64,000 bases of DNA, taken from assembly GCF_036323735.1 (NCBI RefSeq), contig NC_086020.1, positions 126,319,710 to 126,383,709 on the forward strand, in the 5' to 3' direction. This DNA comes from Rattus norvegicus. Its lineage: Eukaryota > Chordata > Mammalia > Rodentia > Muridae. The notes beneath the pieces were generated by a model. The model did not search any database. It was not told where the DNA came from and worked only from the letters and a program-made list of their open reading frames with translations. This document shows, piece after piece, positions 21,109-34,097 of the stretch; position 1 is the first letter of the stretch, and each line of letters starts with the position of its first letter. The position numbers were made by a program, and so were the translations under genes.

Positions 21109-21303
21109 TGTCCTAGTTTGCTTTCTATTCCTGTGATAAAACATTCTGACAAAAAATCAGTTTGGGGAGGAAAGGGTTTGATTAGCTTGCACTTCCTTAT
21201 CACAGTCCATCATTGAGGGACATTGGGGTGGGAACTAATGCAGAGACCATGGAGAAACACCTCTTACCGGCTTGCTCCCATGACTTGCTCAGTCTGCTTT
21301 CTT

Positions 21304-21412
21304 TTTTTTCTTTTCTTTTCTTTTTTCTTTTTTTCGGAGCTGGGGACCGAACCCAGGACCTTGCGCTCGCTAGGCAAGCGCTCTACCGCTGAGCTAAATC
21401 CCCAACCCCACT
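21304..21412 (-). mobile_element. ID SINE, antisense, near consensus, 15-bp TSD
   Basis: A T-rich tail is followed by CGGAGCTGGGGACCGAACCC, CTCTACCGCTGAGCTAAATC and CCCAACCCC. The TSD TCAGTCTGCTTTCTT lies at 21289-21303 and 21413-21427. It is inserted in the MaLR LTR. Confidence 0.96.
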
Positions 21413-21449
21413 TCAGTCTGCTTTCTTGTAAAGCCCAGGATCCACTATT

Positions 21450-22010
21450 GACTATTGCAGATACCAAGAAGTGCTTGCTGACAGGGGCCTGATATAGCTG
21501 TCTCCTGAGAGGCTCTGCCAGAGCTTGAGAAATGCAGAGATGGGTGCTCACAGCCAACCACTGGACTGAGAACGGGGAGCCCAAAGGAAGAGTTAAAGAA
21601 AGGATTGAAGGAGCTGAAAGGGTTTTGCAACCCCATAGGAAGAACAATAATTTCAACCAACCAGACACCCCAGAGCTCCCAGGGACTAAACCACCAACCA
21701 AAGAGTACACATGGAGGGACCAATGGCTCCAGCTGCATATGTAGCAAAGGATGGCCTTGTTGGGCATCAATGGGAGGAGAGCCCTTGGTCTTGTGATGGC
21801 TCGATGCCCCAATGTAAGGGAATGCCAGGGCAGGGAGGCAGGAGGGACTGGGTGGGTGGGTGAGGGAACACCCCTATAGGGAACACCCTCATAGAAGCAA
21901 GAGGAGAGGGAGCAGATAAGATGGAGGTTTAGGGAGGGGATATAATTTGAAATGTAAATAAAGAAAATATCCAATTAAAAAAAAGAAAAGAAATTCTTCT
22001 TTGATTAAAA
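21450..22010 (+). mobile_element. L1 3' end (end of ORF2 region plus 3'UTR)
   Basis: AAGAAGTGCTTGCTGACAGG, GCTGTCTCCTGAGAGGCTC, GGTTTTGCAACCCCATAGG, GAATGCCAGGGCAGGGAGGC, the polypurine tract and AAATGTAAATAAAGAAAAT plus an A tail follow the rodent L1 3' terminus. Flanks TAAAGCCCAGGATC (21429-21442) and TAAAACCCAGGACC (22020-22033) look like a diverged TSD. Confidence 0.93.
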
Positions 22011-22125
22011 AAAAGTAAATAAAACCCAGGACCGCCCGCCTAGGGGATGACACTGCCCATAGTGGGCTGGTTCTTCCCTCATCAATCATTAATGAGGAAA
22101 ATTTACCTCTCTTCCAATGCACGTG

Positions 22126-23601
<1,476 letters not shown>

Positions 23602-23674
<73 letters not shown>

Positions 23675-23758
23675 CAGAGAGAGACAGAGACAGAGAGAGA
23701 CAGAGAGAGACACACAGAGAGAGACACACAGAGAGAGACACAGAGAGAGACAGAGAGC
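23602..23758 (+). repeat. Compound (CA)n(GA)n/(CAGA)n microsatellite
   Basis: About 20 CA units, then GA runs broken by regularly spaced CAGA and CACA steps. Confidence 0.97.
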
Positions 23759-23878
23759 TATATAGGTATGCACCCTATGGTGTTTCCACAAAGAAAATTA
23801 CTTAGTTATTTCTTGGTTTAGGTCTCTGTTGTTAAGTGATGTGTTGTTGTAAAAATATTTAAAATAAAAAGGTATAGG

Positions 23879-24586
23879 TGTCTTTTACCCCGCTGGGTCC
23901 TGCACCACAGTGTCCAAGGTATTTGCTAGATATCTTGGCAGAATCACATCCCAGCTCCATGGTGGCCCATTGTCTCCTGCCACTGCATACTTTCCTACAC
24001 TCAAACCGTCACATAAAAGAACACACAACACAATAATCTTAGATCCAATTGATAAGATATAATTGCCCACTTAAACATACAAAGCCCGGTACCATCCATC
24101 CCTTAGGAACATTAATAACAACCTGTAAATACACAGAACAGAATCTTTTTTTTAAATCTTTTTTTAAAGATTTATTCATTTATTTATATATGAGTACACT
24201 GTAGCTATCTTAGACACACCAGAAGAGGGCGTCAGATCTCTTTACAGATGGTTGTGAGCCACCATGTGGTTGCTGGGAATTGAACTCAGGACCTCACAGA
24301 ACAGAATCTTAACATCACCTGCCATGGCTTCTCACCCTCTCCTCTCTCCTGTCTCCTCCTTCTCCTCTAGTCTCCTCCTCTTCCTTCAAACTTTTCTCCC
24401 GCCCATCCTTCCTGCTCCTCCAATGACAGGCCTCCTTCTATCCTGTACCTGCCCTTCACCTGTACTTCACAAATTCAATGGGGAGAAGGTGAAGTCACCT
24501 GATTCCTGAGTACGAGACTAGGTAGCAGTTCTTGGGGCAGTGGAATTAGCACCAAAATACAGATAACTTCAGGGCAAACCACAACA
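23879..24586 (-). mobile_element. ERV LTR, antisense, split by a B2
   Basis: The antisense LTR begins TGTTGTGGTTTGCCCTGAAG next to a polypurine tract at 24587-24600. Its far end is set at the TGTC motif at 23879, so it reads TGT...ACA. Without the inserted B2 the LTR is about 545 bp. A 3' LTR position is implied by the polypurine tract. The class (ERVK/ERV2-like) is a guess. Confidence 0.6.
24148..24294 (-). mobile_element. B2 SINE, antisense, 16-bp TSD
   Basis: AAAGATTTATTCATTTATTT, GAGTACACTGTAGCTATCTT, GGTTGTGAGCCACCATGTGG and GGGAATTGAACTCAGGACC are B2 in reverse, truncated before the tRNA-like head. The TSD CACAGAACAGAATCTT is at 24132-24147 and 24295-24310. Confidence 0.95.
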
Positions 24587-24600
24587 TTTCCCCCTTTTTG
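24587..24600 (-). other. Retroviral polypurine tract
   Basis: The minus strand reads a short A run, GGGGG and AAA immediately before the LTR start. This is the plus-strand priming site layout of a retroviral 3' end. Confidence 0.6.
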
Positions 24601-25700
24601 TCCAGTTAAAAAGCCTTTTCACTTATATATAAATTGACTACAATTATTACCATTCTACAATTTATAAAGCATATGATATACTCAACACCCAGTCCATCTC
24701 TATATCAATTAAACAGAACATTTAGTTATCCATTCCAGCTTAAGAAAGGCTTAAAATCTATATTATATCTTGGCTAGCTTGTATACTATCTGATAACTAT
24801 CTAATAAAATACGTATATTCAGAGTTAAACAGCCTGATAAGCTATGAGACTATAATCAGTTTTCAACCCCGTCAGAAATCTGAGAATGACCAAATATCTA
24901 TACACAAAGGAAGCCTAACATGGCTTCCAGAACAGGTTGTAGAGACAAATCTCTACTATCACACAATCCCCAGTTAGCAATATGTGAACGCAAGTCTTCA
25001 GCCTTCTGGCCCAAAATCAACGGACAGACTATTGAAATGCAGATTTTGAAGGGCTGATCACCCTGTCTTGGCAAACCACAACAGTGATGTATGATCATAG
25101 TCACCTTTTGTGATGTGTAAATTGATCATCTCAAAGCATAATGGCTTAAATTAACAATGTCCTAACTATTAAATTGACAGTTGGTTCCAGTAGGTTGACT
25201 GGGGAACAATGTCCGTTTCTGTCCTGTGTGGTAGAGCTGAAGTTACTTATATGGCTGTATTCAGATGGGGGTTTAGAAAAATAACCTGTTAGCCTGCATT
25301 ATCCCCTTCTTTAGCCCCATGTCCCTTCATCATTCAGGAGCATCCCTGAATGTCAGTACACCGTGGCAACCAGCTTCAACAAGAACAAGAGTAAAGGCTG
25401 CAGGCTGTGTCCTCATACTGGCACAGTTCTGTTCTTGTGGAAATCAAAACAGACACAGAGTCAGCCAGATTCAAGGGAAGGAGAATGGATTGTTTGTTTC
25501 TGTATAGACAGGTGTAACAGATCCTTGCATGAGATCAGCGAGCAACTTCCATGTAATGTGTGCGTGGAGTGATTGGGAGCCATGGTACTGCTCTCCCAGT
25601 CATAAGTGTTGATTATTGGCATGGTTGTTCTCGGTCTGCCTGGGGAGACCAAAAGACAATTATGGATGTATATATGCATGCATGTAGTTTATGTGCAAGG
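24601..25700 (-). mobile_element. ERV internal remnant, non-coding
   Basis: By position this is the 3' internal part of the antisense ERV whose LTR lies to the left. No gag, pol or env frame longer than about 70 residues remains, so it is decayed or from a non-coding ERV. The right limit is arbitrary and no 5' LTR was identified. Confidence 0.4.
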
Positions 25701-26045
25701 GGCCACAAACAAGTCTGAAGAGTGCTCACTTTTCCTTTCCCCACTTTTTGTGCTGCAAACCATTTTTTAATTGACTAAGTACTTGTGGTCCTGGAGGACC
25801 CACCTTGCAGGGCAGCTGGATACAGCTTGCCTGCTAATAAGTTATACAAAGAAACTGTTTCCTATTCCGAAGAGTGCAGGATGACCTCTCCCCTTTCTCT
25901 ACAATTTTACGACAGAAGATCAATGAGGGCAGACATAACTGACAGCTTGGTTTTCAAAGTCTTCCAGGACAGGAGGACCTCCCCGTTCCCCCTTTCTATC
26001 AGATAGCAGCTTTTCTCATATTGTAACTAATTTACAAAAAGAATT
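25701..26045. other. Single-copy or undetected ERV sequence
   Basis: Nothing recognised. It could continue the ERV remnant. Confidence 0.4.
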
Positions 26046-26210
26046 TGTCTAGACTAGGGTTGTGGCTCAATGGCAGAGACTGTGCTTAGCATCTGTGAGG
26101 CTGTGGGTTCAATCCACAGCAAACCCCACCCCCCTAAAAGTAGCATATGCCTAGTCTATCACTTGGGTGCTGGGAAAAATAGTGGGCAAACATGGAGATT
26201 ACAAACAAAA
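26046..26210 (+). mobile_element. ID-head/B4-type SINE, diverged
   Basis: CTAGGGTTGTGGCTCAATGGC and GGCTGTGGGTTCAATCC form a tRNA-like head. The following B1-like part is weak. Confidence 0.6.
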
Positions 26211-26261
26211 ATGCTTGGTATTTTCAAAAAGTACCATCTCCAGAGAAAAATGAACCTTAGG

Positions 26262-26455
26262 CTGGGGGTGTGGCTCGGTTGTATCGTGTTTGCCTACCCT
26301 GCACAGAGCCCTGAGTTCCAGCTCCGACACTAAATAGGAGAGCTGTGGTGGCATGCGCTGTAATCCGGCACTCCTGACACTTCAAGTGGGGACAGGGATC
26401 AGGAATTGAAGTTCAGCTTCAGCTACATAGCAAGACCAAAGCTACCCTATTTTAA
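26262..26455 (+). mobile_element. B4 SINE
   Basis: Head AGGCTGGGGGTGTGGCTCGG, then GAGCCCTGAGTTCCAGC, GCTGTGGTGGCATGCGC, TGTAATCCGGCACTCC and CTACATAGCAAGACC. The ID-like head and B1-like body sit in B4 order. Confidence 0.85.
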
Positions 26456-26724
26456 CATGATTGGTTTTTTATCTCCTAAAAAAGTTAGATATTGAAAAAG
26501 GAAACCAAGAACTCCTAATTAGGACTTAAAAACCAGTCATTCAGGCCAGTAGGCAGGAAGACACCTTAGACTTTAGGGCCTTGAGTCTTCTACATTGTAG
26601 CTGGGAGAGTCATTTCTTTTGGGACAGTGGCTCTTGCCAAAACATAACACCCATGAAGGAATATCTCAGAAAGTGCAGAGTGAGTTCACACATCCTACCT
26701 TATCTCCCTCCCTGAAACACATAC
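26456..26724. other. Single-copy sequence
   Basis: Nothing recognised. Confidence 0.5.
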
Positions 26725-26818
26725 ATAGATAGAGGGAGAGGTAGAGGAGAGGGAGAGGGAGAGGGAGAGGGAGAGGGAAAGGGAGAGGGAGAGGGAAAGG
26801 GAGAGGGAGAGGGAGAGA
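26725..26818 (+). repeat. (GAGGGA)n tract
   Basis: About 15 hexamers with occasional GAAAGG variants. A purely purine strand. Confidence 0.95.
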
Positions 26819-26943
26819 GCCACACCCAGAATGTTCCAGTCACCTGTACCTTCCAGTAAGCAGTCACCTGGCCTGTTCTCTGGGCTTCTCAAGGTCTGGC
26901 CTTCCTTGCAAGGGGTCCCTCCTGCTGCATACACTGCCTATTC

Positions 26944-27303
26944 CTTTCTTCTGCTTTTGTGCTGCTCCAACAGAATAATTGAGACTGTTAATATATAAAG
27001 AAGAGAGACTATTTGTTCACTCTAAGGGCTGGGAATTCCAAAGCTCAGGGCCAGCATCTGGCAAGAGCTTTCTTGCTGGAGATCCTAAGGTAAACAGAGA
27101 AAAGTAGTTTGGGACTGATGGGTGCTTGCTTTTATATCTCCCTCTTGTGACAATAAACCTACTTCTGTGACAATGACATTAATCCGAGGCGGAGCTTCAT
27201 GACCAAAACACCTCTTCAAGATCTCCCTTCTCAGAACCATGGTACTGGAGATTAAGTTTCCGACATGAAATCTTCCGGATGCACTCATGCAACAGCACTG
27301 CAC
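26944..27303 (-). mobile_element. MLT1/MST-type MaLR LTR, antisense
   Basis: TTTGTGCTGCTCCAACAGAAT, TTGAGACTG, GGCTGGGAATTCCAAAGC, CCAGCATCTGGCAAGAGC, ATTAATCCGAGGCGGAGC, CACCTCTTCAAGATC and TGGAGATTAAGTTTCCG follow the antisense order of these old eutherian LTRs. Confidence 0.8.
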
Positions 27304-27599
27304 AGTAAGCCATCCCCAGAGAACCTCATACAGACTAGACAGGCATGAGCGAAACTATCCCGGCTTCATCCCTCTGTCGTTGTCTGAGTTGGGAAATTCA
27401 TGACTGTAGACATATACTCTATGGCTGAGTAATTTAAATATGTCTACAACCAGTGTCCTATATATGCATGTTTTTCATGGGAAACATGCACATTTGAAAA
27501 TAAATCAGACAAAATTTATACTAATGTGGAATGTCATCTGCCACAGCACTTAGATCATTCTAGGACATTTCAAACTTAGGAGTCACATGTTGCCAAAAG
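27304..27599. other. AT-rich single-copy sequence
   Basis: Nothing recognised. Confidence 0.45.
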
Positions 27600-27754
27600 A
27601 ATCCAGGCACGGTGTCTCATGACTGTAACCTTAGCACCCAGGAGGCTGAAGCACGCGAATGCCATAACCTCAAGGCCAGTCAGGACAATTCAGTGAAACC
27701 TTGTCTCAAAATAAAAGAAAGAGCTGGAGATGAAGTTCAGTGACAGAGCCCTTG

Positions 27755-27756
<2 letters not shown>
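27600..27756 (+). mobile_element. B4/B1-type SINE followed by an ID-like head
   Basis: CCAGGCACGGTGTCTCATGAC, CCCAGGAGGCTGAAGC and GTGAAACCTTGTCTCAAAAT are B1/B4-like. GAGCTGGAGATGAAGTTCAG at 27721 starts an ID-like head that runs into a GT tract. Confidence 0.7.

Positions 27757-27851
<95 letters not shown>
27757..27851 (+). repeat. Compound (GT)n(GA)n microsatellite
   Basis: About 22 GT units then about 25 GA units. Confidence 0.98.
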
Positions 27852-27853
<2 letters not shown>

Positions 27854-28207
27854 CTAAAAATAAAATTAAAAACTAAAGTTTAATGGGTACTACAAAATCC
27901 CCAGAATGTCAGACTGAGTATAAATACCCTACACAGAACCAACACAGCCTCACAATTAGACAGTGTTGATTTAGAAGGTTGGGGATCACAGCTTATTATC
28001 CCTCAGTTCTCCTGGAGCCTATGGATTTGGGGGTATACTTGGGTGTGCAACCTTCACTGCCTGATGGGATAAAAGAACAAACAACTAGTAACAACTAGGT
28101 CCATCCAGATCAAACAAACAATGGAGCCCTAGGGGAGGGTCAGAGCCCAAGGAGAAGGTCCAAAGAATTCTAACAGCAGAGATCTATTCTCAACTATGTT
28201 TAACTGA
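27852..28207. other. Single-copy sequence
   Basis: Nothing recognised. Confidence 0.5.
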
Positions 28208-28360
28208 GATGAGGCAATATGGTGCTCTAGTGAGAACCATGCACCAAAGGTCAGGACACAGGGGTTTACTCCAAGCTCTGGTTCTGCCATTAACATTTAT
28301 GTCGCCTTGAGTGACTCAGTCTCTCCGAGGTCCACTCAACTTACCTCTGAAAAGAGAGAG
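28208..28360 (+). mobile_element. MIR SINE relic
   Basis: GGTGCTCTAGTGAGAACC, AAGCTCTGGTTCTGCCATTAAC, CGCCTTGAGTGACTCAGTCTC and TTACCTCTGAAAAG follow MIR core order with typical ancient divergence. Confidence 0.7.
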
Positions 28361-28764
28361 GTCCTTCATGGTCTGAAATTTTCTTTGGCTGCTTTGAGAC
28401 ATAGTTGAACATTCATTAGGGTGCAGATACTGGCTTTCTTGCTTGACAGTGCTTAGAGAGTGGGAGCATGTTGGAATCAAGCTCTGTATCATTGACTCAT
28501 GTCTGTACACTGGAATCCAGGGAAAGAGTATGCTGAGTCACTCAGAGAACACACCCTGAAGCTGAGGGCTGTGGACAAGCTGTTCCTCACAGCATGCTGC
28601 TCCAGGTCAGACGGAAAAGCCGGTGGAAGCTAGTACTGAGGATATTAGTCTCATAGGCAGGCAGCTGCCAAGAAAAAACTCAGAGGACCTGAACTAGTGT
28701 TCCTGATGTCACCGTATTCCATAGTTGGGGTAGTCTCTTCTCATCCCCAGGTTCGATAGTCACT
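28361..28764. other. Single-copy sequence
   Basis: Nothing recognised. Confidence 0.5.
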
Positions 28765-29012
28765 TATCTCATAACTGTGACAAAAATCCCAGGGAAAAGC
28801 AACTTAAGAAAGGGTCTATTTGAGCTTGAGGTCAAGAGGGTGTGGTCCAGAAAGGTGGGAGTTTAAGGCAGTAGGTTACACTGTACTGGAGGAATGTCAA
28901 TGCTAGCTCATGTTCTCCTTTTGATTCAGTCAGAAATTCAATCCTCAGGATGTTATCCCTCATACTTGGGGTCGGTCTTCCACCTTGTTAGCCCAATCTA
29001 GACACTTGAGAA
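28765..29012 (-). mobile_element. MaLR-like LTR, antisense
   Basis: GTGACAAAAATCCCAGGG, GCAACTTAAGAAAGGGTC, TTCTCCTTTTGATTCAGTC and GGGGTCGGTCTTCCACC are the reverse complement of the LTR family at 530 and 5690. Confidence 0.6.
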
Positions 29013-29117
29013 AGAGATGTGCTCAGAGATTTTTTTCCTAGGAGAGTCTAGATCCCTTTGAGTTGACCATATAAACAGCACACCCTGTTTGGGCTGCTAT
29101 AACAAAATAATTTGTTT

Positions 29118-29240
29118 CCAGGAGATTCAATGCCCTCTCCTAGACTCCACAGGTACTCATGCTCACATGTATGCATAAACACACATGTCCACATGCACAA
29201 GCACACACAATAAAACAATAATTTAAAAGGAAAAATTGAC
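29118..29240 (+). mobile_element. B3-type SINE tail
   Basis: GGAGATTCAATGCCCTCTCC, ACTCATGCTCACATGTATGC and the CACA-rich, A-rich 3' end. 5'-truncated. Confidence 0.65.
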
Positions 29241-29615
29241 ACTCCCATTTTAGAAACCCAAACTTCCACAGGTTGAGAATGTGAAATATTTCTTTGTATG
29301 TTTGTTTTATTTCTGAATTTGTGGATGTTTAGGAGTGGGGTGTGAATGCATGACTAAATATGACAGGTGGGGAGCATGGAGGGACGTTTCGGAGAGGCGT
29401 TGTCAAATACCAGTCAACAAGTAACTGAAGAGCCGTTCTGACGTTCCCTGAGTCACTCTTCCCTTACCCATATACTTTGTGAGAAGCTCGAAGTCCATAA
29501 AAAAGACCGTGAGGTTTCATTATACATGGCCCTTGTTCACAGCAAGCAATATCTAAAACACAACATCCTGAATTAGACATAGATTAATTACAAAGGAAGG
29601 AGAAAACGAAGAGGG
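29241..29615. other. Single-copy sequence
   Basis: Nothing recognised. Confidence 0.5.
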
Positions 29616-29845
29616 TCAATATTTATTGAGTATCGTCTGTTTGCCAAGAACTATACTGGGTACTTTATACACATGAATTAACCTTTGCAGTGAGTTAACC
29701 TTTATGGTGACATTAACCCTAAAGTATCCCTCAGAATGGCTTCCTTATAGAGATAAATGTACTGAGGCTTAGAGAGATTAAACCGATTGTCAATTATCAC
29801 AGTTACCACAAGACAGAACCAGGCCTACCTAGGACTTTACAGCAG
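29616..29845 (-). mobile_element. MIR SINE, antisense, near full length
   Basis: TATTTATTGAGTATCGTCTG, GCCAAGAACTATACTGGGTAC, TACTGAGGCTTAGAGAGATT, CACAAGACAGAACCAGGCC and CAGCGCTCTT give the full antisense MIR order. Confidence 0.8.
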
Positions 29846-29847
29846 CG

Positions 29848-30483
<636 letters not shown>

Positions 30484-30780
30484 TCAAGGGGTTGGGGGTA
30501 CAGCTCAGTCAGCAAAGTGACTGGCTTTTAAGCATGAAGACCTGAATTCTAACCCCAGATGCAACCTAAAAGGGCTGGGTATGACTGTGCACATTTTTAA
30601 GCCCTCTACTGTGGCAGGAGAGATGGGCAGACATTTACCCATGGCCAGTCAGCCTTGATACTTGGCAAATGGATGTCACTTGAGGAATAAAAGCCAGAGT
30701 TTGCCTCTGGCTTCCACATACATATGCACATATGTACATAAGTGCAGCATGTGGATGGACACACACACACACACACACAC
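30484..30780 (+). mobile_element. Composite B3-type SINE with CA tail
   Basis: GGGGTTGGGGGTACAGCTCAG, GAAGACCTGAATTCTAACCCC, AAAGGGCTGGGTATGACTG, TTTGCCTCTGGCTTCCACAT and a short CA run. Confidence 0.75.
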
Positions 30781-32007
30781 GTCCCACAATTCCACTATAA
30801 CTAAAATCAAGTCCTGGCTCCTCCCCTCCTTACTCTGGAAATGACAGCCCTGTTTTACAGTTGGGATCCATTACAAAGAATATGTAATCCAAATGAATAT
30901 GTCTGAATTAATAGCTCACCAATCGGCATTGTCAGAAAAAGTGGGTTTTCTAGGGAACTGACGCTTATAATTTTTAAGCATTCAACTTTTGAAAAGTTTA
31001 GTCATTTTCATGGAAACCATAATAAAGTGAATCCCTGTCTGCTCAGCCTCATTAAACAGAATGCATTGAACACCATTTAAGCAGTGCTGGATGACTATGA
31101 GTCCTTGCTGTGAACATCAGCCACTACTGGGCAATGGCAGAATATGCCCTCGGGCACTGTGGAAACATACAGGGCTTCTTTGTACCCCACGAGGCCAGCC
31201 ATCTTTCCTGCACTCAGGGGTGGGAGCCTCCCAGCCTTCCAGCATCTCTGAGGTGGTTTGTACTCTAGTTCTCCTAACAGATCACCTAAAACCATCTGCA
31301 CGGCTTTCTGCTTGTACCGTAGTTCTCCTAACAGATGTCCATAACCTTTGCATCAAATGACAGCTGCAGTGGAAATAAAATCCGCTAGCTTCTAAAACTG
31401 TCTCCATCTGGATCTGTAGTTCTCCATTACCAAGTTAAAGTACAATGGTTGAGAAGGACTCCTGGGCTTATGCCCTAAATAAATCACCTAGATTCCAATA
31501 GGGAGTTTCCTTGGGAATCTGGCTGGCTTTTGTATTCGTGTTCACCTGCATTACAGCTGGATGCTGCATCCACACTTATGATCTTCACAGACTGACTGTG
31601 AGGTGGACAGGACATTGTTTCCTTTACCAGGTTTGTCCTTCATTTTCTAAGATGATGTCACTCAGCACTGTGGTCTCATCCTATTATTTCAGAATTATTT
31701 GTCTTCAGAAAAGACACAGAAAGGTGGACTCTTCTGTTTGAATAACTTGTCCTTTACCAAACTCCAGAGTGCAGCTGCTTGTGATGCGAAACTTGAGCAC
31801 TTATTGATGCCCTGTGACTCAGTAGGAAATACTTCTAGGCTGGGCAGGTTTACCCAGTGCTCACTCCACCACCCACCCTCACCTGCCTGGTATTCATGTG
31901 GTCTCAGCTGAGAGAGCTTGGCTTTCTCTTCATGTTTTCTCCCAGTATCCAGCAGACAGGCCTGCTTGTTCAAAAGGTGGCCATGAAAAAATGAATCACA
32001 CTTCTAC
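30781..32007. other. Single-copy sequence
   Basis: About 1.2 kb with no clear repeat. A short TAGTTCTCCTAACAGAT motif occurs twice 55 bp apart (31267 and 31322). Confidence 0.5.
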
Positions 32008-32178
32008 TTGGGCTGGCAAGATGACTTGGTGGATAAAAGCACTGACTGCCAAGCCTGACGACCTGAGTTCAGTTCCCAGGATCCACATGGTGAGAGAACC
32101 ACTTCTGACTAGTTGTCCCCTGACTTCCATATACATGCTGTGGCACACATATGCACTTAAGTAAATACATAGCTAAAC
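32008..32178 (+). mobile_element. B2/B3-type SINE
   Basis: GGGCTGGCAAGATGACTTGG, CTGACTGCCAAGCCTGACG, CCTGAGTTCAGTTCCCAGG, CCCCTGACTTCCATATAC and GTGGCACACATATGCAC. Confidence 0.88.
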
Positions 32179-32346
32179 ACAATTTTCAACCATTTGATGC
32201 TTCTGCTTGTGTCGTGTTTGTTAATGCTCCCACATCCAAAGTCAGTGATGCCATCAAAGACAAATGTAAGGGAGAAACGAAGCTTCTGTATGTCACTGAG
32301 AAAGTCTACAGAGTCAGTGCAAAGGGCATGAGTACAGGATAGGAGG
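32179..32346. other. Single-copy sequence
   Basis: A short open frame (about 60 codons) has no recognised homology and no start or splice context. Confidence 0.4.
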
Positions 32347-32838
32347 ACTGTCTCACTGTTCTCTAGAGGATCAGAACCAATCAAAGGGAGTGTGTTATAC
32401 TGGGTGGGTGGTTCAAGGGTGGCTGTCTGTACACAGGAGAGCCTGAGGACCTGTAGATGTTTAGTCTATCAGCCTGGATGGTCAGCGGTCCCAATCTAGA
32501 ACTGATAGTCTAGAAGGTTCTGGAGAGCTGCTGGTCTTCAATCCACATCAGAATCTGAGTTCCGGTGTCAGTGAAGGACGGCAGCAGAAGCAGCAGAAAA
32601 AGAGATGCACGCACCAGCAAGAAGTAAAAGCAGGCAGGCAAAGCCAGCACTCCTGTCCCTTGGAAGTCTTTACATGTGGGTTGCCACCTGAAGGTGATAC
32701 CTATTCTAGTGTTTTCCCTCAGTTAACTCTTCCAGGAGTTAGCCTCACAAGCCTGCACACTGAGAGGCATGTCTGCTATCTGCAATAGTTGATGCAATCA
32801 ACTTCACATGGAGATTAGCCATCACACAGGCACACATA
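32347..32838 (-). mobile_element. MT-type MaLR LTR, antisense
   Basis: TTCTCTAGAGGATCAGAACC at the left, GGCTGTCTGTACACAGG, GCTGGTCTTCAATCC, GTGTCAGTGAAGGACGG, AGCAGGCAGGCAAAGCC and GGAGATTAGCCATCACAC at the right match the reverse complement of a common murid LTR. Confidence 0.75.
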
Positions 32839-33026
32839 TTTTGCAACCAATCACATCCAGACAGGTGCATCACCTCTCAGTGTGGGTGCAACCAGAAAAC
32901 TGGGTGCAGATCTCATTTAATTCATGGAGATAAAGCTTATCTTCCCAACAGAACTCTAGCAGTGGGAAGGGTGGGGAAAATGAGGGCTTGAAGAAAAGCA
33001 TCTCTACTTCTTCACTTAGTAATTCT

Positions 33027-33420
33027 GTTTTGTTTGTTTTTGAGGTCAAGAGTACATTTATTAGAAAAATGAAGATGGCTGCATGCTATCTTGAATAAAG
33101 TTACTAAGGAAGGGATCTGACAAGCCCCCTCTTGGTGTCCTTGAACGTTCTATGCACCTTGTTCTTCCTTGGACCTAGAAAAGATGAACCCACTTCTCAG
33201 CAGTGTGTTTCCCATATACAGGCTCTGACAACCCCTCAGGTAGCTCCTTCTGGAGCAGACTTTCTTATTCCACCACAGCCAGCCCCAGTAAGTCCATCTT
33301 TTTGGGCTTGGGACTAGGACAGGAAGTAAGGTGTGTGAACATTCCTTTTCTGGAGTCACTTTGTCATAAGAACGACAAAGTTGTCATTCAGCTTGTAAGA
33401 ACAAGCTGATTTCTGTAATC
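33027..33420 (-). pseudogene. Possible processed-transcript 3' end, antisense
   Basis: On the minus strand AATAAA (33062-33057) is followed 15 nt later by an A-rich tail (AAAAACAAACAAAACA, about 33041-33027), the layout of a retroposed mRNA 3' end. Upstream minus-strand frames are broken by stops and I do not recognise the parent gene. I found no convincing TSD. A genuine 3' exon or chance sequence remains possible. Confidence 0.35.
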
Positions 33421-33748
33421 ACCACCCTAGTTAACTTATCCCTAGCATGAAAGGCATCTTCTCAGTCACTGGCAGGAACTGGAAGCTTTGCCCTATGGTT
33501 GTTACCCACCGGCCCACGCACACACGCACGCAAGCAAGCAAGCACACAGGTCCACTTGCATTCTGGTGTCTTGAACCTCATTTCTTACAGTTTCCTGTAC
33601 ATGTCAGCCTTTGTTCGCCTGTCCCTTCACTGCTTGGACTTTTATCCTTCAGAGTTCTGTTCTTACTTCTGGGATGAAATGTGAGACTCCAGCCTCACTT
33701 GACTTTCCTTTCTCACACGATCTCCACTAATGCTTCTCTTCCAAAGCC
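33421..33748. other. Single-copy sequence
   Basis: Nothing recognised beyond a short ACGC/AAGC repeat at about 33515-33545. Confidence 0.5.
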
Positions 33749-33749
33749 T

Positions 33750-34097
33750 TAGTTAGGGGCTCTATTGCTGCAATAAAACACTGTGACCAAAAGCAGCTAT
33801 AGTCCATCATCCAGGGAAGTCAGGGCAGGACTCAAGGCAGGAACCTAGGCAGAAACCATGATGCTTACTGGCTTGCTATCTCTGACTCGCCCAACCCACT
33901 TTCTTACATCACCTGAGACCACCAACCCAGGAGTATCACCACCCACAGTGAGTTGGGTCCTCCCATATTAATCATCAATTATGAAAATGCACCCCAAGTT
34001 ACCAATCTGGTGGGGATATTTTCTTACTTTCTGTTGCCTTTTCCAAAATGACTCTACATATGAGTCAAAGTTGGCATAAAAACTAGCCAGCACCGCT
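33750..34097 (-). mobile_element. MT-type MaLR LTR, antisense
   Basis: CCTTAGTTAGGGGCTCTATT, GGCAGAAACCATGATGC, CCAACCCAGGAGTATCACC, GAGTTGGGTCCTCCCATA and AAAAACTAGCCAGCAC match the family of the 21109 LTR. Confidence 0.75.

Larger units (their letters stand above)
21109..22110 (-). mobile_element. MT/ORR1-type MaLR LTR, antisense, split twice
   Basis: Left part: TGTCCTAGTTTGCTTTCTAT, TTTGGGGAGGAAAGGG, GCAGAGACCATGGAG, CTTGCTCAGTCTGCTTTC. After an ID and an L1 insertion the LTR resumes at about 22020 with ACCCAGGACCGCCCGCC, TAGGGGATGACACTGCCC and CATCAATCATTAATGAGG. Confidence 0.8.
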
